A stretch of 64,000 nucleotides of DNA from contig NZ_JAUFQF010000004.1 of assembly GCF_030409635.1 (NCBI RefSeq), forward strand, positions 2,204,241-2,268,240, read 5' to 3'. The position numbers were made by a program, and so were the translations under genes. Below are positions 47,755 to 56,709 of this stretch, one piece after another (the first letter of the stretch is position 1; each line of letters starts with the position of its first letter). Origin of the DNA: Vibrio agarivorans. Lineage in GTDB: Bacteria; Pseudomonadota; Gammaproteobacteria; Enterobacterales; Vibrionaceae. The notes beneath the pieces were generated by a model, which saw nothing but the letters and a program-made list of their open reading frames with translations, was not told the DNA's origin and did not search any database.

Positions 47755-47947
47755 CAATATAAATCCCGTGGTTTTAATATCACACTAAAAAGGTATGTTA
47801 AGCTTGTTTTAGTGTGATTTTTTATGAATAATTAACTTTGATAATATATGTCTGGCTTTTAATGGTTATAATTGTCTCAGATTTTAAGTCATACTTGTTA
47901 AAGGAGAACTTTATACTGTTTACCAATGTATGGATGAGGGGGTTGAA

Positions 47948-48139
47948 ATGGTGGATATTAATGAAGTAAGAAAATTAGCATTGGAAATATTTGAACAAGA
48001 AAATGTGGCAGAAGTGTGGCTAAATACTCCTAAGTGGTTTTTTAATGGTTTGACTGCGGACGAAATGTTGCAGAAACCAGACGGGGGACAAGCCGTTTTA
48101 GGTATATTGGAGAAAATTCGCGATGGAGAATTTTCTTGA
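47948..48139 (+). CDS. MbcA/ParS-type antitoxin C-terminal-domain protein, orphan
   Basis: 63 aa (MVDINEVRKLALEIFEQENVAEVW...; an ATG at 47930 is also possible). The C-terminal half, AEVWLNTPKWFFNGLTADEM then GGQAVLGILEKIRDGEF, fits the Xre/MbcA/ParS toxin-binding domain (DUF2384). The usual N-terminal HTH and the partner RES-type toxin are absent, so this is a shortened or orphan antitoxin. Confidence 0.65.
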   Translation: MVDINEVRKLALEIFEQENVAEVWLNTPKWFFNGLTADEMLQKPDGGQAVLGILEKIRDGEFS

Positions 48140-48376
48140 TATTAGAGCTACATTAAGTTTGCTCTATGGGAGAGCGACTAATATTTCTATAAAAATACTT
48201 TGCAAAGAGGTAGTGCAACCATTTTTGCGGTATTTTTACTTTAAATGCTTTTTCGAGCACAGGAAGTGCCGTTTGACGCACAACAAGTGCACCACAGCGC
48301 AGCACTTTTTGATGTGGTACTATGAATTTTCGTGTTTAAAAAAGATGAAATTTAAACCCGTCCTTATATTAAATTT

Positions 48377-48414
48377 ATAACATTATAATAGCTATAACGG
48401 TTATAATAGTTATA
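48377..48414 (+). repeat. short direct repeats
   Basis: TTATAATAGCTATAAC and TTATAATAGTTATAGC in tandem, AT-rich. Possibly regulatory; part of a 360-bp gap after the antitoxin gene that otherwise shows only a short inverted repeat near 48268-48312. Confidence 0.4.
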
Positions 48415-48492
48415 GCATGAATTAAACAGAAAGTAAAAGTAATATTTAATGGTGTGGAGTTAGATCTGATTTTTAACGGGAGTCAATTAACC

Positions 48493-48500
48493 TCTTTTGG
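48493..48500. repeat. target-site duplication of IS256 element, left
   Basis: TCTTTTGG, repeated exactly at 49807-49814 on the other side of the element. Confidence 0.9.
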
Positions 48501-49806
48501 GAGGCTGTAACAGATTCTGTGTAACTGCCGTTTAGTTAATGTGTTTCTCCAGGCGTTCCTCGAACTCGATAATAAACCGACTCATAGCTTGGCGCCAGTT
48601 TTGAATAGGCATTGTCCATTTCTTACTGGCGTCTTTGATTGCTAGATATACCATTTTGGTTGCGGCCTCATCATTCGGGAAGATCTTACGCTTTTTAAGT
48701 GCCTTGCGGATCACGCTATTGAGGGACTCAATTGCATTGGTCGTGTAAATTGCTCTACGAATATCTTCTGGGTAGCTAAAAAGGGTGTTGAGATTTTGCC
48801 AGTGATTGCGCCAAGACTTGGAGATTTGCGGATACTGGCTATCCCAGACTTCACCAAAGCGCTCCAGTTCAAGTAGAGCCTCATCTTCGGTAGCAGAGCG
48901 ATACACTCGCTTCAGGTCGGCTGTGACCGCCTTGTAGTCCTTCCAAGACACATACTTCAATGAGTTCCGCACCATATGGACGATGCAAAGCTGAATATGT
49001 GTTTGCGGGAAGACGGTGTTGATCGCATCGGGAAAACCCTTCAAGCCATCGACACAAGCGATAAGAATATCTTCAACGCCACGTTGATTGAGTTCGGTTA
49101 GAACGCTCAGCCAAAACTTAGCCCCCTCATTTTCGGCTATCCACATGCCCATGAGTTCTTTCTGACCATCGGTGTTAATGCCTAAAGCAAGGAAGATCGA
49201 TTTATTGATAATGCGTTTGTCTTGGCGGATTTTGACCACAATGCAGTCGAGGTAAACGATAGGATAGATGGCATCAAGCGGTCTAGATTGCCACTCCACG
49301 ATTTCCTCCATCACTGCATGTGTGACGCGCGAAACTAGGCTGGGTGATATCTCTGCTCCGTACCACTCGTCAAAAGCATTCACTATATCGCGTGTGCTCA
49401 TGCCCTGCGCATAGAGCCACAAGATCTTGTCATCCATAGAGGTAAATCGTGTTTGATGCTTTTTGACTAACTTGGGGTCAAAAGAACCAAGACGGTCGCG
49501 AGGGGTATCGAGTTCAAATTCGCCGTCTTCTGTTTTTACACGCTTGGTGCTCTTTCCATTACGGCTATTTTGGGATTTTGAGGGTTTGTGCTTTTCGTAG
49601 CCAAGATGCTCTTCCATTTCAGCGTTGAGCGCCGCCTCAACAGTGATCTTTTTGAGCATCTGGCTGAACTCAGTTAAGTCATCGGGAGTTTTAATTCCCT
49701 TTGCAGCTTCTTTAGCAAAAGCTTCAAGTGCTTTCTTATCCATGTGCCTATCCTTAGCCATTAAGGCTTTAAGTTTAGACAGTTACACAGAATTTAGGAC
49801 AGTCTC
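48501..49806. mobile_element. complete IS256-family insertion sequence
   Basis: 1306 bp. Terminal inverted repeats of 27 bp at 48501-48527 and 49780-49806 match in 22 positions, sharing ATTCTGTGTAACTG. An exact 8-bp target duplication (TCTTTTGG) flanks it. Transposase gene intact. Confidence 0.93.
48532..49761 (-). CDS. IS256-family transposase
   Basis: 409-aa mutator-type DDE transposase: YPIVYLDCIVVKIR (first D), ACVDGLKGFPDAI (second D), CIVHMVRNSLKYVSWKD, and TTNAIESLNSVIRKALKKRKIFP (catalytic E). Full length. Confidence 0.95.
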   Translation of the reverse strand: MAKDRHMDKKALEAFAKEAAKGIKTPDDLTEFSQMLKKITVEAALNAEMEEHLGYEKHKPSKSQNSRNGKSTKRVKTEDGEFELDTPRDRLGSFDPKLVKKHQTRFTSMDDKILWLYAQGMSTRDIVNAFDEWYGAEISPSLVSRVTHAVMEEIVEWQSRPLDAIYPIVYLDCIVVKIRQDKRIINKSIFLALGINTDGQKELMGMWIAENEGAKFWLSVLTELNQRGVEDILIACVDGLKGFPDAINTVFPQTHIQLCIVHMVRNSLKYVSWKDYKAVTADLKRVYRSATEDEALLELERFGEVWDSQYPQISKSWRNHWQNLNTLFSYPEDIRRAIYTTNAIESLNSVIRKALKKRKIFPNDEAATKMVYLAIKDASKKWTMPIQNWRQAMSRFIIEFEERLEKHIN

Positions 49807-49814
49807 TCTTTTGG

Positions 49815-50053
49815 TGTTGATATTACACTTCCTTTAGTAATGTATATCCTATATTTATCTTATCGATAAATGCTATTTAATAGTTATTAGTCTTTACGAA
49901 ATTATGCTGTTTTTATTTTTTAGAAATGGATTTTATGATCCAAGTAACGACACACCCAACCCTGTGGCATTCGCATTTAATTATTATACGGAGTTCTCAA
50001 ATAAAGTGTATTTTGACTGGCGTAACTTTTTGTTGCCGCATACTGAACACTTC
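49815..50053. other. gap between IS256 and the 65-bp repeats
   Basis: About 240 bp, AT-rich on the left. A plus-strand frame at 49904-50152 runs into the repeats and has no support as a gene. Confidence 0.4.
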
Positions 50054-50276
50054 CTTTATGCGTGTGCATACGCCCAAGCGATGGTAGTTTTCAACTCACA
50101 TTTGTGGATGATTGCCACCTTTATGCGTGCGCATACGCCCAAGCGATGGTAGTTTTCAACTCACATTTGTGGATGATTGCCACCTTTATGCGTGGGCATA
50201 CGCCCAAGCGATGGTAGTTTTCAACTCCCATTTGCGGTTGTTCACCAGCTTTATGCGTACGCATACGCCCAAGCAG
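50054..50276 (+). repeat. four tandem copies of a 65-bp unit
   Basis: Copies begin CTTTATGCG at 50054, 50119, 50184 and 50249, exactly 65 bp apart; the last is partial. Each unit holds ATGCGTxxGCATACG (palindromic) and CACATTTGTGG (palindromic), with GGCGATGG-type links. Third and fourth copies carry point changes. No spacers, so not CRISPR. Could be an iteron set, a protein-binding array or a structured RNA. Confidence 0.85.
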
Positions 50277-50289
50277 ACCTGTTGGTAGT

Positions 50290-51377
50290 CCCGAATTCAA
50301 CTGCGAAGTGCGACACTCTCCAATATCAAGCAGCCAAAGCCATATTGTTAAATACAATGGCTGGCTGTTTGAAGCCTAAACACTTTCTGGGTCGATAGTT
50401 TATCCGCGATAAAGCGAACTCTATATCACTGTCGGTCACCGTCGATAGGTCGGTTCCTTTCTTCACATATTGCCTTAAAAGGCCGTTCGCATTTTCATTA
50501 GCACCTCGCTCCCAAGAGCTGTAGGGGTGAGCAAAGTATACATCTGCCTGTAGCTCTCTCGCGATGGCTTCATGACCTGCGAACTCTCGTCCGTTATCTG
50601 CGGTGATGGTATGCACATGCTTCTTGTAAGGCTTCAATAGCTCTATTGTGGCCTGGGTAACGTCATCGGCTGACTTAGATGGCACTTTCTTTACCAAGTA
50701 AAACCGTGTCTTACGTTCTAAAATAGTTACCATTGCGCCTGTACCATGCTTCCCAAGAACAGTGTCAATCTCCCAGTCTCCAAACCGCTCTCTGCTATCA
50801 ACGATACTTGGCCTGTCATCAATCGAAACGGCATTCTTTATCGCTGGAGCTTTCTCTTTTTTACCACGACGATACCGTTTATGGCCTTGCCTCAAGTGGC
50901 GATATAATTTACCACCCGAGCATTTGTCCCGAGCAACGAAGCGATAAATCCACTCATGGCTGACTGCTGCGCCAGCTTTCGTCAACACGCTTGAAATCTG
51001 CTCTGGACTCCAATCCGCTTCTAGAAGAAGGCGAATAAAATCAACGCGCTCCCTTGGTATTCGGTACTTGAGTGCTGCTCTGCGCCTTGTGTTCGAGGCC
51101 ATTTGAGCCATGCTCGGACAATAATAATTGTCCTTACAACCTCTTTTAAGCTCTCGATAAACCGTGGAGCGATGGCACTGAACTGTTTTAGCGATTTCAG
51201 AAACTGAAATTCCCCGTTCCAAAAGAGCAGAAATCTGGTATCTTCTGCCCTCGGTCAACTGCTGATAATTCATGGTAGTACTGCTTGTTTCTTTGGCGAG
51301 AAGAGCGTACCACTTTCAGCAGTTGGCTTCCTCTTCTACACCTTCCCATGAATGTCGCACTTATTATCTGAAATCGG
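50290..51377. mobile_element. IS30-family insertion sequence
   Basis: About 1088 bp. Imperfect 26-bp terminal repeats at 50290-50315 and 51352-51377 share CCCGA-TTCA and AAGTGCGACA. A 2-bp GT repeats on both flanks (50288-50289, 51378-51379), which fits the 2-3 bp duplications of IS30. Transposase intact. Confidence 0.85.
50326..51273 (-). CDS. IS30-family transposase
   Basis: 315-aa DDE transposase. N-terminal HTH (GISVSEIAKTVQCHRSTVYRE), then catalytic segments GDWEIDTVLG, TADNGREFAGHE and SSWERGANENANGLLRQY. Full length. Confidence 0.95.
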   Translation of the reverse strand: MNYQQLTEGRRYQISALLERGISVSEIAKTVQCHRSTVYRELKRGCKDNYYCPSMAQMASNTRRRAALKYRIPRERVDFIRLLLEADWSPEQISSVLTKAGAAVSHEWIYRFVARDKCSGGKLYRHLRQGHKRYRRGKKEKAPAIKNAVSIDDRPSIVDSRERFGDWEIDTVLGKHGTGAMVTILERKTRFYLVKKVPSKSADDVTQATIELLKPYKKHVHTITADNGREFAGHEAIARELQADVYFAHPYSSWERGANENANGLLRQYVKKGTDLSTVTDSDIEFALSRINYRPRKCLGFKQPAIVFNNMALAA

Positions 51378-51724
51378 GGTTAAAATATTAATAACAGATA
51401 GCTAGCTCACTAAAATTAATACACTAGCAGTTCACTAATTAATCTACGTTGCTGAAGTACTTATTCATCAAGCCTGCTTTTTTAAACTGCCTTTAATTAG
51501 TTGCACGCACAATTATAGCTCCCAGCAAGTGACCCACTTGAGTTGTGTGCTAATTTGGGGATATAGGCATTTAAGTCCATATCTTTTAATAGTGTCAATA
51601 AATACTCATTTTTTTGATACCGTTTAAAGATATATGGTAAATGGTATTATTAAGTGGTTGTTGTGTATTTATGATACCCTTGCTGTTGTTGATACTAGTT
51701 ATGATACCAATAAAGAGTTCGATT
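51378..51724. other. upstream region of serine recombinase with TGATACC repeats
   Basis: About 350 bp, AT-rich. TGATACC or TGATACT occurs at 51615, 51672, 51690 and 51702, plus an inverted GGTAT at 51643. Clustered ahead of the resolvase gene, these could be its res-type binding sites; the arrangement is not a textbook res site. Confidence 0.5.
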
Positions 51725-52312
51725 ATGAGTGCTGGACGTATATTTTCTTATTGCCGTGTTTTAATAAGTGAACAAACTACTGATAACCAGGTTTTAGCGA
51801 TTAAAAGCGCTGGATATGAAATCCAGCACAATCGAGTAATTAGTGAGACAACCTCAGGTTCTACACTAGCGATGGAAAGGCAAGCATTTAGAACATTGGT
51901 TGAACATAAGTTGGAACCAGGTGATAGCTTAGTTGTATTGAAACTGGATCGGCTTGGTAGAGACAATATTGATGTTCAACATACGATTAGTATGTTGATC
52001 GAAAAAAGGCGTAACTCCCGTTTCTTTAGATCTTCCATTAAAGGATCTAGGTTCTTTAATGGAAGACTCAGGTTGCAAATGTTCTTAGCATTTGCGGAAT
52101 TTGAGCTAAATAGAATTCGTGAAAGAACGCAGGAATGACAAGCCCGAGCAAGTGCGGAAGGTAAAAAAGTAGGGCGGCCTGAGGCAGTAGCTACAACCGC
52201 CAAAATTCAGGAGTATAAAGCAAAGGGGTTGAGTCAATCGAAAGTAGCAGCAGCGACTAGGTTCGCGCTGCCAATCGTAAAGCGCCATTGGAACAAAGCA
52301 GTACAGCTATGA
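51725..52312 (+). pseudogene. serine recombinase (resolvase/invertase), broken
   Basis: Pin/TnpR-type N-terminal domain (IFSYCRVLISEQTTDNQ; catalytic-region serine substituted within YCRVLISEQ; KLDRLGRDNID). A one-base shift occurs within GAAAAAAGG near 52000: the next ~20 codons make sense in another frame (IEKGVTPVSLDLPLKD), returning to frame at GRLRLQMF near 52064. A TGA at 52136 replaces the Gly expected after RERTQE; the frame then continues ARASAEGKKVGRPEA to a HTH and stop. So it is inactive. Confidence 0.82.
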
Positions 52313-52325
52313 TAGTTTCGTGATA

Positions 52326-52353
52326 TTGAATTCGGATTCAAGTGATGTATGCT
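52326..52353 (+). promoter_or_regulatory. conserved promoter, copy 2
   Basis: -35 TTGAAT (52326-52331), 16-bp spacer beginning TCGG, -10 TATGCT (52348-52353); matches copy 1 at 45912, with TGATG before the -10 in both. Confidence 0.7.
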
Positions 52354-52386
52354 TTAAAAAGCGATTCGATTCTTGAGGAATGACAC

Positions 52387-52494
52387 ATGATTGAACTTAT
52401 TAACAATAACTTCGCACTTTTGACGGGGGTAGGCCTTGGGATATTCACAGGGATGGTTCTAGCGTTGATATACGTAATGAAAAATTATAGTTAA
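52387..52494 (+). CDS. tiny transmembrane protein, paralogue B
   Basis: 35 aa: MIELINNNFALLTGVGLGIF then TGMVLALIYVMKNYS. One membrane helix; lacks the basic tail of paralogue A. Ribosome-binding site GAGGAATGACAC. Same promoter and leader layout as paralogue A, which supports expression. Confidence 0.7.
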   Translation: MIELINNNFALLTGVGLGIFTGMVLALIYVMKNYS

Positions 52495-52751
52495 AACTCC
52501 TTGTTCCTAGTTTTCTTTAAGTAGCACATATCTTCTTGATGTTACTAGTAGTCCGAACTTGGTCTAACTCATCATCAGGCTACTGATGACTTTATTGCTT
52601 CAGGTTATATTTCCGAAATATGAACTTCACGAGTTTACGCGTGCCTATTCTTTGTTGGCATTTTGAATGAATTCGTTCCTAATAATTAATCCACTTCGTA
52701 TTTGTTCTTTATCTAAGCCAATGGGAATCTTTGTAATCAACCTCAACACAG
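52495..52751. other. gap before the 190-bp repeats
   Basis: About 255 bp with no recognised gene; a partial match to the tandem unit's start precedes 52752. Confidence 0.35.
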
Positions 52752-53865
52752 CCCCAATTGACCGTTCTAACAGAAATAACCTCACTTCATACGCTATCTA
52801 ATTAATTTTATTTAGGTACATATGGTTGTTCGAATAGGCAAATAATGGAGATCGCCCATGGCTGTTTTCTTTGACCTCTGGTGTTAATAGGTGGCCTAGA
52901 GTCAAATTTTGAGGGTTCGTGAGGGTATCAGCTCGACACAACCCCAATTGACCGATCATACAAAAATCATTTCCATTCATGCTGATATGTAATTGATTTT
53001 ATTGATAAATGTATGGTTGTTTCAGTAGGGGAATAGTGGCGTTCGTCCATAGCTGTTTTCTTTGACCTCTGGTGTTCATAGGTGGCCTAGTGTCAAATTT
53101 TGAGGGTTCGTGAGGGTATCAGCTCGACACAGCCCCAATTGACAGGGCGACCGCATGAGTTGATTTTGTGTTAAGCAAAATCTTATACTTTGTAATGATT
53201 AGTCAAAATCACGCTATAACAGAAAATGAAACCTAGAAATAAGGCTTAAAAATCGAACAGCCACATTTCGGTTTTCGTACTGTACTTGCTGGGAATTTGT
53301 TTCTGATAACAACTTTATAACTCATGCGGTTGCCCTGCCCCAATTGACCGATCATACAAAAATCACTTCCATTCATGCCGATATATAATTGATTTTATTG
53401 ATAAATGCATGGTTGTTTCAGTAGGTGAATAGTGGCGATCGTCCATAGCTGTTTTCTTTGACCTCTGGTGTTAATAGGTGGCCTAGAGTCAAATTTTGAG
53501 GGTTCGTGAGGGTATCAGATCGACACAACCCCAATTGACCGATCGTACAAAAATCACTTCCATATCATGACATATATAATTGATTTTATTGATAAATGCA
53601 TGGTTGTTCCAGTAGGGGATAGTGGCGATCGTCCATAGCTGTTTTCTTTGACCTCTGGTGTTAATAGGTGGCCTAGAGTCAAATTTTGAGGGTTCGTGAG
53701 GGTATCAGCTCGACACAACCCCAATTGACCGATCATACAAAAAACATTTCCAGTCATGCTTATATGTAATTGATTTTATTGATGAATGTATGGTTATTTC
53801 AGTAGGGGAATAGTGGCGATCGTCCATAGCTGTTTTCTTTGACCTCTGGTGTTAATAGGTGGCTT
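52752..53865 (+). repeat. tandem array of about 190-bp units, five copies
   Basis: Copies begin CCCCAATTGACC at 52752, 52942, 53133 (interrupted after ten bases), 53338-53347 (continuation), 53529 and 53719, spaced 190-191 bp. Each contains GCTGTTTTCTTTGACCTCTG and TCAAATTTTGAGGGTTCGTG. TTTGAC...GTCAAA arms inside each unit could form a hairpin. The first and last copies are diverged or partial. No conserved plus-strand frame. Confidence 0.88.
53143..53337. mobile_element. MITE-like element inserted in the 190-bp array
   Basis: 195 bp, no ORF. 19-bp terminal inverted repeats (CAGGGCGACCGCATGAGTT / its mirror with one mismatch). An exact 10-bp duplication, CCCCAATTGA, flanks it at 53133-53142 and 53338-53347. 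The 10-bp duplication fits an IS4- or ISAs1-type transposase acting in trans. Confidence 0.85.
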
Positions 53866-54171
53866 TTACTAGTTTGTTCTGCTGTCACCCCAAAAACTAG
53901 CTAAATTAGTTCTGTCGGGTGGACGACCCTTATTCCCAAGTGCGTCTCTTCAAGATTTATCTAGCATCAGTAAAGCCCTGAAGGTATGAACAAAAATGGT
54001 AATATAAGAGGATGCTCAATCTGATAGATTGAAACTCAAATGTGATACTTACCAGGTATGTCTATAACGCTTTGACTATGTTTTTCAGAGTTAACAATCA
54101 TATTCGGTTTCTTTTGCATAACAGTGATTTATGCATCAATATAGACCATCGGATTCATATCAGCATTAAGA
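53866..54171. other. gap between repeats and restriction operon
   Basis: About 300 bp, no gene recognised. Confidence 0.4.
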
Positions 54172-54177
54172 TATAAT
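54172..54177 (+). promoter_or_regulatory. possible -10 element for the hsd operon
   Basis: TATAAT at 54172-54177, 31 bp before the hsdR start. No convincing -35 box in register. Confidence 0.35.
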
Positions 54178-54208
54178 CATGTCTCTGTCGAACTGAGCGA
54201 GTGCATCA

Positions 54209-56659
54209 ATGACCAACAGCATTAACAAAGCCAAGTTATCCGAAACAGACATCATTACCAAATTCATACTTCCTGCGATCAAAGAGGCGGGGTGGGATGA
54301 TATGACTCAGATTCGCCAGGAAGTGAAACTGCGCGATGGTAAAGTGATCGTTCGAGGGCAAGCTGCTGCTCGCAAAAAGGTAAAGTCTGCTGATATCGTC
54401 TTATATCACAAGCCAAGTATGCCGCTTGCTGTTGTGGAAGCGAAAGCCAATAAGCACGAAGTAGGCAAAGGCATGCAACAAGGTATGGATTATGCCAAGT
54501 TACTCGAAGTGCCATTTGTTTTTGCTTCAAATGGTGATGGGTTTATCTTCAGAGATCTCACTAATCCCATTCAGCTTGAAACCGAGATTCGTTTAGAAGA
54601 CTTCCCAACACCAGAAGAGTTGTGGAAAAAATATTGTGTATGGAGAGGTTACAAAGAAGAACACCTGCCAGTAATTACACAGGATTATTTTGATGACGGT
54701 AGTGGCAAGTCGCCACGTTACTATCAGCTTCAAGCTATCAATAAAACAGTTGAAGCCGTGGCCGCTGGGCAAGATCGTATCTTACTGGTCATGGCGACGG
54801 GTACAGGCAAAACGTACACGGCCTTTCAAATCATTTGGCGCTTATGGAAAGCGAAAGCCAAGAAGCGAATTTTATTTCTTGCTGATCGCAATATTCTAGT
54901 CGATCAAACCAAAACCAATGATTTCCAACCATTCGGTACTGCGATGACGAAAATCACAGGTCGAAAGGTAGACCCTGCATTCGAGGTTCACCTAGCACTC
55001 TACCAAGCACTAACAGGACCAGAAGAAGAACAAAAAGCCTATAAGCAAGTTGACCCAAATTTCTTTGACCTGATTATCATTGACGAGTGTCACCGTGGCA
55101 GTGCTTCTGAAGATAGCGCATGGCGTGAAATTTTGGAATACTTCAGCTCTGCAACACAAGTTGGTTTAACGGCAACCCCTAAAGAAACCGATGAAGTCTC
55201 TAATATAGAATACTTTGGCGACCCAGTTTATACCTACTCGCTAAAAGAGGGTATTGAGGATGGCTTCCTAGCGCCCTACAAAGTGGTTCGTGTCGATATT
55301 GACGTAGACGTGCAAGGTTGGCGACCAACCAAAGGTCAAACTGATAAGCATGGCGAGGTGATTGAAGATCGAATCTACAACCAGAAAGATTTTGATCGCA
55401 CCATGGTCATTGATGAGCGTACAGATTTAGTGGCTCAAACTATTACCAATTACCTTAAACGCACTGACCCAATGGCAAAAACCATCGTGTTCTGTAATGA
55501 CATTGACCATGCAGAGCGTATGCGTCGTGCTTTAGTTAACCTCAACCCAGAGCAGGTCAAAAAGAACGACAAGTATGTAATGAAGATTACTGGGGATGAT
55601 GAAATCGGCAAAGCCCAGCTTGATAATTTCATCAACCCTAAAAAGAAATACCCTGTGATTGCCACAACCTCAGAGCTTATGACAACAGGTGTAGATGCAA
55701 AAACCTGTAAGTTGGTTGTGTTGGACCAAGGCATCCAGTCGATGACCAAGTTTAAACAGATCATTGGTCGAGGTACTCGCATTGATGACCGCTACGGCAA
55801 ACTGTGGTTCACCATATTAGACTTTAAGAAAGCAACCGAACTGTTTGCCGATGAGCGCTTTGATGGAACACCAGAGCGAGTGAAAGTCACCACCCCTGAA
55901 CAATTTGAAAATGTTGATGACTTAAATGACATCATTGACGGTATTGATGATGTAGATATAGACAATCCGTTTGGTGATGAAGAAATAGACTCAGATTCAA
56001 TTCAAGAGCCAGAACAGACTTACGGTAGCGATTCGGGCAGTTCATCTAGCGGTAATGCTGAAGGCAATGATGACTGGGATGACGAAAACAAAGTTCGTAA
56101 GTTCCATGTCAATGGCGTATCGGTTAAAGCGCTCGCTGAACGTGTTCAATATTATGATTCAGATGGCAAGCTCGTAACCGAATCATTTAAAGATTACACG
56201 TGCAAAACCATGGTGAAACAGTTCTCCTCTTTAGACGAATTCACCAAGCGTTGGAATGAATCCGACCGTAAGCAAGCCATTATCGATGAGTTAGCCGAAG
56301 CAGGTATTCTATGGGAAGCGTTAGAAGACGAAGTGGGTAAAGAAATGGACCCATTCGATATGATTTGCCATGTCGTTTACGACCAACCTGCTTTGACTCG
56401 TAAAGAGCGTGCCGATAACGTGAAGAAGCGTAACTACTTCACTAAATATGGTGACACTGCGCAGCAAGTGCTCAATAACCTGTTAGACAAATACGCTGAT
56501 GAGGGTGTTCAAGAGATAGAGAACATTCATGTACTGAAGGTTAAACCATTTGATGAAATGGGCCGACCGCTGGAAATCATTAAAAAGGGATTTGGTGGTA
56601 AGAATCAGTATCTAGAAGCGGTGCAAGATCTAGAAGCAGCAATTTACCAAGTAGGATAA
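54209..56659 (+). CDS. hsdR: type I restriction enzyme R subunit
   Basis: 816-aa translocase/endonuclease that cuts unmodified DNA after pulling it past the HsdM2S complex. N-terminal nuclease (D62 in [10 protein letters not shown]77-x-K79 in VVEAKAN), then a SF2 motor: MATGTGKT (about 195-202), [15 protein letters not shown] and [10 protein letters not shown]. EcoEI-type layout. First gene of an operon that also contains three unrelated genes before hsdM. Confidence 0.96.
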   Translation: MTNSINKAKLSETDIITKFILPAIKEAGWDDMTQIRQEVKLRDGKVIVRGQAAARKKVKSADIVLYHKPSMPLAVVEAKANKHEVGKGMQQGMDYAKLLEVPFVFASNGDGFIFRDLTNPIQLETEIRLEDFPTPEELWKKYCVWRGYKEEHLPVITQDYFDDGSGKSPRYYQLQAINKTVEAVAAGQDRILLVMATGTGKTYTAFQIIWRLWKAKAKKRILFLADRNILVDQTKTNDFQPFGTAMTKITGRKVDPAFEVHLALYQALTGPEEEQKAYKQVDPNFFDLIIIDECHRGSASEDSAWREILEYFSSATQVGLTATPKETDEVSNIEYFGDPVYTYSLKEGIEDGFLAPYKVVRVDIDVDVQGWRPTKGQTDKHGEVIEDRIYNQKDFDRTMVIDERTDLVAQTITNYLKRTDPMAKTIVFCNDIDHAERMRRALVNLNPEQVKKNDKYVMKITGDDEIGKAQLDNFINPKKKYPVIATTSELMTTGVDAKTCKLVVLDQGIQSMTKFKQIIGRGTRIDDRYGKLWFTILDFKKATELFADERFDGTPERVKVTTPEQFENVDDLNDIIDGIDDVDIDNPFGDEEIDSDSIQEPEQTYGSDSGSSSSGNAEGNDDWDDENKVRKFHVNGVSVKALAERVQYYDSDGKLVTESFKDYTCKTMVKQFSSLDEFTKRWNESDRKQAIIDELAEAGILWEALEDEVGKEMDPFDMICHVVYDQPALTRKERADNVKKRNYFTKYGDTAQQVLNNLLDKYADEGVQEIENIHVLKVKPFDEMGRPLEIIKKGFGGKNQYLEAVQDLEAAIYQVG

Positions 56660-56709
56660 TTGAACAGTGAAGTTCAAACGATTTTTTAGTAGCACCCTAA
56701 GGATAGTCA

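Noticed and set aside
48123..48380. 85-aa ORF after the antitoxin-like gene as a toxin
   Set aside because: Overlaps the antitoxin end, Cys/Phe-rich low-quality composition and no toxin motif.
49904..50152. 82-aa ORF before the 65-bp repeats
   Set aside because: Runs into the repeats and ends there, no ribosome-binding site or family.
50054..50276. 65-bp repeats as a CRISPR array
   Set aside because: Units are contiguous with no unique spacers and no cas genes nearby.
52798..53757. Minus-strand ORFs of 60-67 aa (MxGNxFCMIGQLGLCRAD...) inside the repeats
   Set aside because: Unit length is not a multiple of three, start codons are missing in some copies and no ribosome-binding site is seen, so they look like by-products of the repeat.
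52752..53865. 190-bp repeats as integron (VCR/attC) cassettes
   Set aside because: No attC core GTTRRRY at unit ends, no cassette ORFs between units and no integron integrase in the window.
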